Both the position numbers and the translations under genes were made by a program. A model generated the notes under the pieces. It was not told where the DNA came from. It saw only the letters and a program-made list of their open reading frames with translations, and made no database searches. A DNA stretch of 64,000 bases, taken from positions 1,612,001-1,676,000 of the forward strand of contig OZ243038.1 of NCBI GenBank assembly GCA_965212005.1, given 5' to 3'. Shown piece after piece: positions 35,641 to 44,548 of this stretch; position 1 is the stretch's first letter; the number at the start of each line of letters is the position of its first letter. The DNA comes from G965212005 sp965212005. GTDB taxonomy: Bacteria > Pseudomonadota > Gammaproteobacteria > Porifericomitales > Porifericomitaceae.

Positions 35641-35962
35641 AACGGATATAGGCCGAATGCAGGTAGCCGGCCCAACTGGGAACGTTGCTAAGCTGCTCCT
35701 GCAGGTTCTGCTCGATCAGCCTGCGCCAGCGGTACCGGAACCGGTCGCAATACGGGTAGCCAAGCCGCAGCCCGGCATCGGCACAGCGCAATCGGATTTG
35801 CCTGAAGTTTGTTTTACGCAAGTCATAACGCAGTTTGATCTCGGTTGAGACGGGAAAGGAATATTCCTCCAAGCCCTCGATCTGCGCCAAAATCTGGGCC
35901 GGATCCGTCTTTGGCGCACGGGGGTCTGCAGCGCTGATCCGCACCTGCAGGCAACGCATCAT
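35567..35962 (-). CDS. hypothetical protein of unknown function
   Basis: 131 residues from the ATG at 35962; the open frame extends further but without support. The sequence is basic and aromatic, e.g. EIKLRYDLRKTNFRQIRLR and YPYCDRFRYRWRRLIEQNL, with no motif I recognise. The last 25 or so codons fall inside the tandem repeat array, so its C-terminus may be altered or worn. It lies between moeB and prmC on their strand. Confidence 0.5.
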   Translation of the reverse strand: MMRCLQVRISAADPRAPKTDPAQILAQIEGLEEYSFPVSTEIKLRYDLRKTNFRQIRLRCADAGLRLGYPYCDRFRYRWRRLIEQNLQEQLSNVPSWAGYLHSAYIRCQPPQHADRRSPQWKRHLKRGNAK

Positions 35963-36144
35963 GACGAGGAAGCGCCACCGTCGAAACCGCCTTTGACGGT
36001 GCCTTGCTTCGGGGCCTCCTGCTCGCCGATCGGCGGACAGGAAGCCCCGATCACTCTCTGGGGTCGCGAAAGAGCCCGCATCGGTTTGTCTGTTGATGCA
36101 ACGGGGCCAGGCCGATCGAATCGGCATTCAGCAAGAACCACCGC

Positions 36145-37029
36145 TCAGTCTCCCGGCGCCTGAGCGGCACTGACGCGTTCCCACCCGGCCAGATCGCGAT
36201 CCGTGCGGATATTCCGGTAGCTGTGTTGCTTCATCCACCCGCGCAGCGCCGCTCCCTGGCTTCCGTCGTGCTCCAGCAGCAGCCATCCGCCCGGCTTAAG
36301 CAGCGGCAGACTATCCGCGATGAGGGCGCGCAAGGAATCCAGGCCGTCCCTCCCTCCGTCCAGGGCCAGCCGTGGTTCAAAACGCAGGTCTGCCTGTTGC
36401 AGACTGACGTCTTCACTGCGCACGTACGGCGGATTGCTCAGGATCAAATCGAAGCGTTGTCCCCGCAGCGGCTGCAGCCAGTCGCCTTGCCGGAACTGTA
36501 CCGCAACGGTCGGCAGCAGCCGGCGCAGGTTCCGGCGTGCCACCCGCAGTGCCTCAGAACAGAGGTCAGTGGCCAGAATGCGGGCCTGCGGGCGCTCCTT
36601 GGCCAGCGCCGCCGCGACCGCCCCGCAACCGGTGCCGGGTTCTGCAATGCGCCAGGGAGCCTCGATGGGCAGCAGCTCCAGTGCCCGCTCCACCAGCAAC
36701 TCGGTTTCCGGTCGCGGGATCAGCGTATGTCGGTTCACTTCAAAGCGGAGCGACCAGAATTCACGTTCCCCCAGCAGGTAGGCGATCGGCCAGCCTGCTG
36801 CCCGGCGCCGCACCAGGGTCCAGTAGTGATCGGCCCGGGCCGGCGCGACCCGCTTCTCAGGATGCGCGTAGAGTTCGGTACGGCGCCATCCCAGCTCCCG
36901 CCCCAGCAACAACTCTGCCTCCAATCTCGCTACCGTGGTCCCGGCGGCCAATGCCGTACTCCCCAGCGCAAGCAGCCGGGCCACTGTATGAGCAGGGGCG
37001 GCGGACAGGCTACGGTCTACAGAATTCAC
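36145..37029 (-). CDS. prmC: peptide chain release factor N5-glutamine methyltransferase
   Basis: Methylates the GGQ glutamine of release factors RF1/RF2. It has 294 residues. An N-terminal helical domain is followed by the SAM-binding segment IAEPGTGCGAVAAALA and the glutamine-binding SNPPYVRSEDV. The FEPRLALDGGRDGLDSLR stretch is characteristic. Usually prfA lies just upstream in the same operon; here it is absent, replaced by transposase remnants. Confidence 0.95.
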   Translation of the reverse strand: MNSVDRSLSAAPAHTVARLLALGSTALAAGTTVARLEAELLLGRELGWRRTELYAHPEKRVAPARADHYWTLVRRRAAGWPIAYLLGEREFWSLRFEVNRHTLIPRPETELLVERALELLPIEAPWRIAEPGTGCGAVAAALAKERPQARILATDLCSEALRVARRNLRRLLPTVAVQFRQGDWLQPLRGQRFDLILSNPPYVRSEDVSLQQADLRFEPRLALDGGRDGLDSLRALIADSLPLLKPGGWLLLEHDGSQGAALRGWMKQHSYRNIRTDRDLAGWERVSAAQAPGD

Positions 37030-37215
37030 CTAAGGAACCTCTGGTCAATTCGTAAAAACATGGGGGTCAAGGTAAAACGTTCTTTGATGATTGAGCTATG
37101 GGGTATTGTCGCCGATTTTCACTCGGCTAAAACAGCCCTTTCCTCACCGTATCCGGGACTTTTCTTCCCCCGCTGACGTTTTTCAGGCGCAACCTGCTTG
37201 CAATGTCAGCCGCTT

Positions 37216-37536
37216 TCACCTCGGCAACCGGCTCCTGGCCATCACCCGATGACTCAACGCACAGGCCACAACCAGGCGATGCGCATTCTTATTCAGTCTC
37301 CGGTAGCGCACTTTGGAGAAGCCAACCCGGTGCTTGATAATGCCAAACTGAGGTTCCACCTTGGCCCGGCCCCGGGATTTGTTCCGGTTTCGGGAACGCG
37401 CCTGGTCCGGCAACAGTCGGTTTCTACGGCCCTTTGCCGGTATGAAATCCTTTGCGCGCAGAGCACAAGCGGTGATGGCTTCCTTCCGCCCCGTATAGGC
37501 GGAATCATCCCAGACCCGGGTCTCCCTTCCGTATAG
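37216..37536 (-). pseudogene. IS5-family transposase remnant (C-terminal part)
   Basis: About 107 codons match the end of IS5-type DDE transposases: VWDDSAYTGRK (second catalytic Asp region), AKVEPQFGIIKHRVGFSKVRYRRLNKN (final Glu region) and ACALSH. The N-terminal two thirds, including the first catalytic Asp, is missing; upstream the frame runs into unrelated sequence. No inverted repeats were found. Confidence 0.8.
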
Positions 37537-37635
37537 GACAAATATTTTTAATAGGATAAAACCGTTGAACGCAAAGGGGATAACGGTTATCTTGCTGCTG
37601 GCAACTGCGATCCTTTGGCCTTGGAGAAAACGCAA

Positions 37636-38106
37636 ATGAAGCTATACAAATTACCTCTCCTGTTCATCCTGGCCTACTCCTCTTCCCTATGGGCCGAAGG
37701 AGGACGTCACGAGCCCCAGGCCACTGAAGTCAAGGTAAGCCTTGGCACTGCTGCCGGGGAAATAAAATTTGTGCCGGATACCCTTTCCTTTGAACGAGGC
37801 AAATACTACAAACTCGTGCTGCATAACCCCAGCTCGGAGGAGCATTACTTTACATCAGATGCTTTTTCGACCCATATCTTTACCAGGAAGGTTGAAGTCA
37901 CGGATAAATCCGGCAAGACCATCGCGGAAATACACGGCGCTGTTAACGACATTGAACTTAAACCCGGCGCAACCGTTGAATGGTTTTTTTATCCCATGAC
38001 AAAGGGGAAAAACCTGCGGCTGTATTGCCATAAAACCGACCATGAAGAACAAGGCATGGTAGGCACCATCAACATAAGCGGCGACTTGTCTGCTGTCGGA
38101 AGATAG
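37636..38106 (+). CDS. periplasmic cupredoxin-like copper protein
   Basis: 156 residues with a signal peptide (LPLLFILAYSSSLWAEGG). A single plastocyanin-like domain shows the type 1 copper ligands expected for the fold: His in SSEEHYFTSD, then Cys, His and Met in LYCHKTDHEEQGM. The CHxxxHxxxGM spacing is that of small cupredoxins related to plastocyanin/azurin. An electron-transfer or copper-handling role in the periplasm is likely. It lies between transposase debris and the restriction island and may be a passenger. No partner gene is adjacent. Confidence 0.82.
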   Translation: MKLYKLPLLFILAYSSSLWAEGGRHEPQATEVKVSLGTAAGEIKFVPDTLSFERGKYYKLVLHNPSSEEHYFTSDAFSTHIFTRKVEVTDKSGKTIAEIHGAVNDIELKPGATVEWFFYPMTKGKNLRLYCHKTDHEEQGMVGTINISGDLSAVGR

Positions 38107-38150
38107 AAAGGTACGACTACCCAGTTCAATCGGTTATCGGGCACCGACCG

Positions 38151-38225
38151 CGTGTTCGAAGCAAGGGCTGCAGGATAAGATATTTTTATCTCTTTTTGAA
38201 TGGCTGCCCAACAAGGGGAAGGTCA
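38151..38225 (+). repeat. 75-bp imperfect repeat, copy 1
   Basis: Matches 53851-53925 without gaps at 65 of 75 positions. It starts cgtgttcga and ends gaaggtca. In both places it follows a ccgac(c) junction. It is not part of a gene I can recognise. The repeats bracket the mrr-to-HSP90 part of the island. Confidence 0.85.
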
Positions 38226-38299
38226 CTTTAACGACCACACGCTCCCATAGTCAACGTCGGAGTAGGTCATTGAGGCATGGATCATCAATCCTAGCATCC

Positions 38300-38329
38300 G
38301 GTGCCTAATCATCCAGACTCGAATTTAGA
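38300..38329 (-). mobile_element. short IS3-type transposase tail remnant
   Basis: The segment cctaatcatccagactcgaat is nearly the same as ctgatcatccagactcgaat at 39428-39450, which encodes the SSLDD part of an IS3 OrfB C-terminus. Thus mrr is bracketed by two scraps of the same transposase end. Confidence 0.6.
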
Positions 38330-39274
38330 TCAACTCTGGTCAAAGAAGTCTCCATCAATCGTTTTCACTTCATAGGTGTCGCGAACTTGCACACCGACGT
38401 TGTGCTTGTACATCAAATCGACCAATTTATCCCCGTCAATGAGGATTATTGAGTAGGCCGCTTGACGCGCTTTTTTCAGTGCGTTATCACGAAAATCGGA
38501 AGTCGTGACAAAAATACCTTTGTTAGTGTCGCCGCTCATTGCGCCAATAAAATCGCGAATGTCTTTTTCACTAACATTGGTGTCCTTATAGCGTTTTGCC
38601 TGTATGTAGATTTTCTCAAGGCCAAGTTCATCTGAGTTGATTACCCCATCGATGCCGCCGTCCCAGGATTTTGGAGTTTCAATGAAATCTCCATAGCCCA
38701 TTTTCTTCAGGAGTTGCAGGATAACGCTTTCAAAATAAGAAGGATCGGTTTTATGTAATTCTTCAAGAAGATCTCTTTTGGTTTGCTCTTCTATTGTAGA
38801 CAGGCCAGCATCAATTAAATCCTGTGGGGATGCCTTTCCCAGATTTACTTCTTCCTGTGGGGATGCCTCTCCCAGATTTACTTCTTTTGGATCATTCACT
38901 TTGTCTGCTTTCTTTTTTGTTTTTCGGCTGGCAACGTGCGCCAAATAATCAGGATCATCTAATAAACTTTTGTATGTTATCCTTGTTGGCAAAGAAGATT
39001 TCCCTTTTTCTGTTATTTGTATCATCCCCCGTGAAGGAGAACTCAGAAAATTTGCCATCTTTAGATAAGATATGCCCCATCTGATGCGGTCATTCAATCT
39101 ATTGGCACCGGAGCTTGTTATTTCTCTGAGTACGCTCTCTGGGAGTTCAGAATAATAGTTATCACGAACTTGAAGAATCAAATCGCGTGTACTCCATTCT
39201 TGCCTATCTTTCAGGGTTTTTTTCAGGGTTTTCAGGATAGGTGTATATGTTTGGTGGTGTTTGGGTAATTCCAT
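38330..39274 (-). CDS. mrr: Mrr-family restriction endonuclease
   Basis: 314 residues. The N-terminal winged-helix (Mrr_N) domain of about 100 residues contains RLNDRIRWGISYLKMANFL. The linker carries an 11-residue tandem repeat (EVNLG.ASPQ twice). The C-terminal catalytic domain starts FESVILQLLKKMGYGDF and has the PD-(D/E)xK core GIDGVINSDELGLEKIYIQAKRYK. Mrr cuts DNA carrying foreign methylation. It ends exactly at a short IS3-like remnant. Confidence 0.9.
   Translation of the reverse strand: MELPKHHQTYTPILKTLKKTLKDRQEWSTRDLILQVRDNYYSELPESVLREITSSGANRLNDRIRWGISYLKMANFLSSPSRGMIQITEKGKSSLPTRITYKSLLDDPDYLAHVASRKTKKKADKVNDPKEVNLGEASPQEEVNLGKASPQDLIDAGLSTIEEQTKRDLLEELHKTDPSYFESVILQLLKKMGYGDFIETPKSWDGGIDGVINSDELGLEKIYIQAKRYKDTNVSEKDIRDFIGAMSGDTNKGIFVTTSDFRDNALKKARQAAYSIILIDGDKLVDLMYKHNVGVQVRDTYEVKTIDGDFFDQS
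38821..38886. repeat. 33-bp in-frame tandem repeat within mrr
   Basis: Two copies of a 33-base unit (cctgtggggatgcct...) that differ at one or two positions, encoding the duplicated 11-residue linker between the Mrr winged helix and nuclease domain. Confidence 0.85.
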
Positions 39275-39395
39275 GATAGTGGTCTCCAGTTAAGTTTTCT
39301 GGTGAGAAGGAATTTGGCTGACGCATTAGAAATGAGAAGTGGATCCCATTCTCAGGATAGCCTGGTAGCGATGTTAAGGTATAGCCGGTTCATAG

Positions 39396-39797
39396 TTATG
39401 CTGTCAAAGCAAGCCAAGCTTCCGCCGGTGTCTGATCATCCAGACTCGAATGAGGCCGCTCCGCATTAGAATACATCATCCATACGTTGCTATCATCCCG
39501 TGGCCTCTCGAACCCTTTCCAGACATCGAAGTAACAAACTCTCAAAATCTGCGCATTATCCATTGAAGCGAAATACGACTTGGTTGTCTTCAACAAAAAA
39601 TATAATCGGCTTAGGGAAAAGCGTTCTGCCAATCTATGTGTCGCGGCGGCAATTGACACCGCACCCGCCCCACAAAATGGATCGAGCAGGCATCGGACGT
39701 CGGACGGAAACCACGGGAGGATGTATTGCGCAATGCGCCGTTTGCTTCCCCGATAGGGGAACGGGTGCGCGACATTAAGAGCGAAAACCATCGACAT
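39396..39797 (-). pseudogene. D12-class adenine methyltransferase fragment joined to an IS3 transposase tail
   Basis: The first 60 codons are the N-terminus of a Dam-like D12 methyltransferase: HPFPYRGSKRRIAQYILPW (SAM-binding) and LLDPFCGAGAVSIAAA. The catalytic DPPY motif and the rest are gone. The last 25 codons (NAERPHSSLDDQTPAEAWLAL) are the end of an IS3-family OrfB transposase. The join keeps one open frame, but the product cannot be a working enzyme. Confidence 0.85.
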
Positions 39798-40479
39798 GAT
39801 CCGAACTGCCGGCTCCCCTGTTGCGAGGACGTTTTATCGAAGACGAGAAACTGGACTTCTTATTTTTAATTGCCTTTACATGCTGAACATGAGCCCTGTT
39901 GTTTTTAATGTTAGCTCGCAGTCGGACTTTGCTGATTTTAGCGATGGTTTTCCTGATTTCCGTATTGGAAAGAATAGATTCGGTTTGAGACTTTATAAAA
40001 CGTATAAGCCCGCCAGCATGGGTAACATTGCTTGGCATATTTGTTTTGAAAGTGCTGTCGCCTACAAATACTACAACAGAAAATAATTTACTTTCGTGCA
40101 TATTCAAACACGAAGATAATACTTTGATATGTTTGTAGTTCTGATGCAGAGGGTTTTGGAATGTGTATGTATGCTTGAATATCTTCTGAGTCCATTGTTT
40201 CTGACGAGCGGACCCAAAAATCCATCCTTTCATATTTTTTGTTTCGACCACAAAGATTCCATGTCTTGAAATAATGATGTGATCAATCTGGGTGCTCCCG
40301 TCCTCCGTTGGAAGCATTACATTCTTGAGTAGTTGATATTTTTTTTTATCAAGCTGGAGCGAAAGTGCGACATTAACAATAAATTCACCCAATACCCCTT
40401 TGAACCAAGCAGTCTGTACAATCCCAATGATAATGAGAAAGAGAGAAGGTGCCAGTATGAGAAATGCTCCGATGCTCAT
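39775..40479 (-). CDS. NERD-domain membrane protein
   Basis: 234 residues. An N-terminal membrane helix (GAFLILAPSLFLIIIGIVQ) is followed by a NERD nuclease-related domain: GVLGEFIVNVALSL, STQIDHIIISRHGIFVVETKN (the conserved IDH...ETKN core) and GWIFGSARQKQW. The C-terminal 50 residues are basic and low complexity. NERD proteins are common in defence islands; a nuclease role is plausible but unproven. Its end overlaps the broken methyltransferase by 23 bases. It sits in AT-rich DNA. Confidence 0.85.
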   Translation of the reverse strand: MSIGAFLILAPSLFLIIIGIVQTAWFKGVLGEFIVNVALSLQLDKKKYQLLKNVMLPTEDGSTQIDHIIISRHGIFVVETKNMKGWIFGSARQKQWTQKIFKHTYTFQNPLHQNYKHIKVLSSCLNMHESKLFSVVVFVGDSTFKTNMPSNVTHAGGLIRFIKSQTESILSNTEIRKTIAKISKVRLRANIKNNRAHVQHVKAIKNKKSSFSSSIKRPRNRGAGSSDHVDGFRS

Positions 40480-40510
40480 ATTAGTCGCATGAAAGCCCCA
40501 TCGAGGGTGG

Positions 40511-40774
40511 CTAAGCGCTCATCTCCGTGAAGGTTGGCTCGTCGGCACCGCTCAATGCGACCTTCTTGGCAGGCTTGCTAGAGAGCTTTTTCAGTACATC
40601 TGCGAGCTCTGTTCTCGCACGTTGCAAGTTGATCTCATCCACAAAAGGTCGATCCACGCCCTCCTCGGCAGTGCTGATGTCCTTCTTCAACCTGGTCAAG
40701 GTCTTCCTTTGCTCCTGGCTGCTCTCGATGAGGCGTAAATGCAAGCTGCGCAGGCAATTGTCCATCGACATCAT
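40511..40774 (-). CDS. hypothetical small helical protein
   Basis: 87 residues starting at an ATG-ATG pair. It is predicted mostly alpha-helical and highly charged (SSQEQRKTLTRLKKDISTAEEG, QRARTELADVLKKL). No family recognised. Its start overlaps the stop of the 53-residue frame upstream (ATGA), which suggests a translationally coupled gene pair, as in many phage, secretion or toxin-antitoxin cassettes. That inference rests on the overlap alone. Confidence 0.5.
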   Translation of the reverse strand: MMSMDNCLRSLHLRLIESSQEQRKTLTRLKKDISTAEEGVDRPFVDEINLQRARTELADVLKKLSSKPAKKVALSGADEPTFTEMSA

Positions 40775-40932
40775 TGCGCATCTCCAAGAGACGACGTGAA
40801 TGTTTGCAGCAAGTCGCAATCCGTTGCCATGAGCTCCTTTCGGATGCCGACATTGGACGGGTCCTGCATGTATACAGATAGTTGCGCCCCCTTCTCTGCC
40901 AGGGTGCTTTGAGGCTCGGGATTCCCAGTCAT
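40771..40932 (-). CDS. hypothetical small protein coupled to the next gene
   Basis: 53 residues (begins MTGNPEPQSTLAEKG, ends FTSSLGDAQ). It is acidic to neutral with no known motif. Its TGA overlaps the ATG of the 87-residue gene. It could be a short partner protein or the tail of a lost longer gene. Confidence 0.35.
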   Translation of the reverse strand: MTGNPEPQSTLAEKGAQLSVYMQDPSNVGIRKELMATDCDLLQTFTSSLGDAQ

Positions 40933-41185
40933 GGGAGGGGAGCATAGCATCTGTGGGCAAGGAATCCAGGAATCCCGAGTAGTTCACTTGGCCCCTTGTC
41001 CAAATTTTTGGGTCTACTTCTGAAGTTGTGGTCGCCACGTTTGAGCCTGCTGAATCATGCAGGCGAAATAGCGATAACCAGCATTTTCATTCGCCTTTTT
41101 AATCGCGTGTTACTTTGTAGCAATCACCTGCAAAGACTCAAAGTGATGCCTTTACAGACCGGACGTGAGTGCAAGGGGGCGCAGT

Positions 41186-42253
41186 TTACTGCGACCGAGT
41201 GCGTTGACTGGTCATATTTTTTACCAGGTTAAGTTGCCAGATTTTTTCCGCCCTGGCCCCCAGGTACCAGAAGCTCAGAGCCAGCAGTGCAAAAAATACA
41301 GCTTTATGGGTGCCATCCCAGAAATATTCGAAGAACCTTGTATAAAGATTGATGAAGATAAAGGTTAAACCAAAGCCTCGGGTCATTCCGTTATCAAATT
41401 TTACGCCGTGAAAGATGCTTATAATTGATGCCGCACCAAAAACGATCGACCAGTGGAACAATTCTATTTGTTTTACTCTTTCCCACGATTCCATATCACC
41501 ATAATTCCCGAAAATAGAGATGATCCAAAGCGCAATAAAGAGATAGAGCAAACCAACGGCTCGTGTTGGTTTCAGGAATTCATTTCGACTCGGCCAATGA
41601 TTAAAAACATATTCGCCAACGAAAATGAGGGCTGAACCAAACAGTACGAAACGCAACGGATAATTCATGCCGAGATAGTACGCTCCCCAGCCTGAAGCGT
41701 AACCCGTTTCAGCCCCAAACCAACTGCCTAAGGAGAGCAGGGAAAATAACCAGACCAGTTTAGACGGAAACCATAGTCCCAACAGGGCATAAATGATGGC
41801 CGCCAGCAGCAATAAAACAGAGAAATGGCCGGAACCGGTATCTATTACTTTGCCCAAAAATACAATGGCTGTGGCGGTAGCGACAATGCCTAAAAAGAAT
41901 ATGGCTTCATTGCTGTAAATCTTCTCCGGAAATCTACCCTTTCTTTTAAAGCCAAGGAAATATAGAAAGCTCGCCAGCATGGCGAAACTCGCACACTTGA
42001 CCCCATCAGGCACGTTAAACAATCGCTTAAATAGCTCAACGAGCCATTCATCCGCCAGTGCGGATGCTATGGAAATAACGATGCAGGCAATGGCCAGCCA
42101 GAAGGAATATCTTGCCGTGCGCTTCCAGTCAAACGGCGTGACTTCATAGGAATGCTTAAGTTTCTGTGATTCCTGCCCGGAAATAATCCCGGCATCAAGC
42201 CAGTTCTGAATAGCCGTGCTCAGTATGCGCCCTTCTTTTTTTGAAACTTGCAT
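41186..42253 (-). CDS. DUF2157 multi-spanning membrane protein
   Basis: 355 residues. The N-terminal cytoplasmic segment (ILSTAIQNWLDAGIISGQESQKL) is the conserved start of DUF2157. About ten membrane helices follow (e.g. FWLAIACIVISIASALA, LLLLAAIIYALLGLWF). Function is unknown. The conserved N-terminus resembles a small protein-interaction module. It lies on the minus strand with the Mrr and NERD genes, back to back with the darT side. Confidence 0.8.
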   Translation of the reverse strand: MQVSKKEGRILSTAIQNWLDAGIISGQESQKLKHSYEVTPFDWKRTARYSFWLAIACIVISIASALADEWLVELFKRLFNVPDGVKCASFAMLASFLYFLGFKRKGRFPEKIYSNEAIFFLGIVATATAIVFLGKVIDTGSGHFSVLLLLAAIIYALLGLWFPSKLVWLFSLLSLGSWFGAETGYASGWGAYYLGMNYPLRFVLFGSALIFVGEYVFNHWPSRNEFLKPTRAVGLLYLFIALWIISIFGNYGDMESWERVKQIELFHWSIVFGAASIISIFHGVKFDNGMTRGFGLTFIFINLYTRFFEYFWDGTHKAVFFALLALSFWYLGARAEKIWQLNLVKNMTSQRTRSQ

Positions 42254-42437
42254 TCAGTTTTAATCCTTGTAAATCTAACGATTATACTCATCGTGGCGCA
42301 GGGGTTCCCCGGATTTTTGTTAAGTTTGCCTTTGTCCATGCGTAACCCACAGAGTCTATTTCTAACGGACAGATCCTAATTTTTTAGCCCCTTTCAGAGG
42401 CAGCGGTCGTCACGCTGATATCGGGAAAATCGCCGAC
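42254..42437. other. divergent promoter region
   Basis: Short stretch between the DUF2157 gene and the hsdM stub; no gene. It should carry the promoter of the DUF2157 gene. Confidence 0.35.
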
Positions 42438-42540
42438 GAAATATGATACCCTAGGCGGATGCCCCAACTCGAATACATTGAAGCCCTAGAAAAACGGTTG
42501 TGGCCCGCCGCGGACACCTTGCGCGCGAACTCCAACTACG
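42438..42540 (+). pseudogene. hsdM 5' stub (promoter-proximal and first 27 codons)
   Basis: From the leader element taccctaggcgg through 82 coding bases this matches the start of the intact hsdM (44528-44630), with seven coding differences. It encodes MPQLEYIEALEKRLWPAADT and onward to SNY, then breaks at aactccaactacg into unrelated sequence just before darT. The divergence shows it comes from a related but different hsdM allele and is not a recent copy. Confidence 0.9.
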
Positions 42541-42561
42541 ACCGATTCTGAAGATCAGACG

Positions 42562-43221
42562 GTGGAGGAACTAAAAACCTTGACGACACCGGTACCTGCT
42601 GATCCCAAAATCTATCATATTGTCCATGTAGATCGGTTGCCTTCAATTATTACTGAAGGTGGTCTTTGGTGTGATTCGGAGATTGCGCAACGCAAGCGAC
42701 CGGGATCAGTCATCGGCATGAATAATATCAAACAGAGACGGCTTAATCTACGCTTGAGTAGCCGCCCTGATTTATATGTTGGGAATTGCGTTCCCTTCTA
42801 TTTTTGTCCTCGTTCTATCATGCTTTACATGATCCATATAAAAAGCCCTGACTTGTCCTACACTGGTGGGCAAGAAACTATTGTCCATTTGGAGGCATAC
42901 GTTAAAGAGTCTGTGTCATGGGCGGAACAGAATGAAACACGTTGGGCTTTTACTTCGTCAAATGCTGGCGCATGTACCTTTGATGACTATTGTGACCTGG
43001 GTGAATTGAATAAAATTGATTGGACAGCCGTGCAGGCAAAACAATGGGTAGATCATAAGTACGGTAAACAGGCGGAATTTCTGTTGGAAAGTTACTTTCC
43101 ATGGGAATTAATAAAACGTATTGGTGTATATTCAGAGTCAATCTATTGTCAAGCGGTCAAAGCATTTCTTGCCAATAGTCACCGTCCACAAGTAAAGATA
43201 ATAAAAGCTTGGTATTATTAA
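42562..43221 (+). CDS. darT: DarT-type DNA ADP-ribosyltransferase toxin
   Basis: 219 residues from a GTG; a TTG at 42580 with ggagg upstream would give MTTPVPADPKIYHI and fits the family start better. Recognisable DarT features are IYHIVHVDRLPSII (NAD-binding His), IKQRR, NCVPFYFCPRSIMLY, the substrate-loop region and the catalytic Glu E172 in GKQAEFLLESYFPWELI. DarT modifies thymidine in single-stranded DNA and stops replication. It is followed 16 bases later by darG. The pair acts in toxin-antitoxin control and phage defence. Confidence 0.92.
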   Translation: MEELKTLTTPVPADPKIYHIVHVDRLPSIITEGGLWCDSEIAQRKRPGSVIGMNNIKQRRLNLRLSSRPDLYVGNCVPFYFCPRSIMLYMIHIKSPDLSYTGGQETIVHLEAYVKESVSWAEQNETRWAFTSSNAGACTFDDYCDLGELNKIDWTAVQAKQWVDHKYGKQAEFLLESYFPWELIKRIGVYSESIYCQAVKAFLANSHRPQVKIIKAWYY

Positions 43222-43237
43222 TAGAAGGGCGACAACG

Positions 43238-44299
43238 ATGATCGAATACAAGCGCGGTGATCTTCTGAAAGAAGATACCGAAGCGATTGTTAATACGGTG
43301 AATTGCGTCGGTGTTATGGGTCGAGGTATCGCGCTTCAATTCAAAAAATACTTTCCGCAAAACTTCAAGGCATACGCGGCTGCCTGCAAGCATAAAAAAG
43401 TGCGGCCCGGGCGAATGTTCACCTTTGAGATCGGCGAGTTGACTAATCCCCAATACATCATCAATTTCCCGACCAAACGGCATTGGCGAGGAGCAAGCCG
43501 AATAGAGGATATCGAATCCGGCTTGCATGCGTTGGTCGAAGAAATCAGAAAGCACAAGATCCGATCTGTCGCCATTCCTCCGCTGGGCAGCGGTCTAGGT
43601 GGACTGGACTGGCAACAGATTCGCGCCCGAATAGATACAATTCTTGGGGAAATCGATGAGGTTCAGATCATCGTCTATGAGCCGGAAGGCGCACCGGAAG
43701 CGGGCAGAATGGTGCGCAATCGCAAGGTTCCGAAAATGACCTCGGGGAGAGCGGCACTCGTCAGTTTGATGCACCGTTACCTTGCTGGCCTGCTTGACCC
43801 GTTTGTGACATTGCTGGAAGTGCATAAACTGATGTACTTCCTGCAGATTGCGGGGGAACCATTAAAATTAAACTACGAAAAAGCCCTTTACGGCCCCTAC
43901 GCCAAAGACCTTCGACATGTACTCAACCATATTGAGGGGCACTTGGTGTCCGGTTACGCAGATGGTGGCGATATGCCCAACAAGGAATTAAAACTGGTGC
44001 CGGGCGCACTGGAGGACGCGAACAAATTTCTCAGGAATAAAGCGAAAACCCGAGCGCGCCTTGAAAAAATTTCTGGCCTTGTTGAGGGATTTGAATCACC
44101 GTTTGGCCTGGAATTACTATCCACGGCTCACTGGATCATAAACAACGAATCGCCTCAATCCATTGATGACGTTATTGACAAAACCTATGCCTGGAACGAG
44201 CGTAAGAAGCAGTTTTCACCGCGTCAAATTCGGTTGGCTTGCGATGTATTGGCAAAACAGGACTGGATAGAAGCCAGCTTAACCGGCCAACCCGAATAA
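43238..44299 (+). CDS. darG: DarG macrodomain antitoxin
   Basis: 353 residues. The N-terminal macrodomain has EAIVNTVNCVGVMGRGIALQ, the ligand loop and PPLGSGLGGLDW; it removes ADP-ribose from DNA. The C-terminal part (from about residue 165, KMTSGRAALVSLMHRYL on) is the DarG domain that binds DarT directly. Length is typical and all parts look intact. A separate stub of a second darG lies at 58553-58682. Confidence 0.94.
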   Translation: MIEYKRGDLLKEDTEAIVNTVNCVGVMGRGIALQFKKYFPQNFKAYAAACKHKKVRPGRMFTFEIGELTNPQYIINFPTKRHWRGASRIEDIESGLHALVEEIRKHKIRSVAIPPLGSGLGGLDWQQIRARIDTILGEIDEVQIIVYEPEGAPEAGRMVRNRKVPKMTSGRAALVSLMHRYLAGLLDPFVTLLEVHKLMYFLQIAGEPLKLNYEKALYGPYAKDLRHVLNHIEGHLVSGYADGGDMPNKELKLVPGALEDANKFLRNKAKTRARLEKISGLVEGFESPFGLELLSTAHWIINNESPQSIDDVIDKTYAWNERKKQFSPRQIRLACDVLAKQDWIEASLTGQPE

Positions 44300-44548
44300 A
44301 GTGTCAATGAGTTGCAGAGCATGCATTATTTATACGATCAAGTGTCGGCGCTGTTCTGGATGACTGGAAAACAAGCGGTTGCCGCACATTCAGGTCGAAG
44401 ATGGACTGGGCCACACAACGTTATTCCGTTACCCCTACCCGATTGAAACCTTGCGGTTCGGATCCGTATCACTTTCCACCCCGGTGAGGAGCGTTTCGAG
44501 GTGTGCAATCCGGCGATGCAAACCTTAAAAATACGGTACCCTAGGCGG

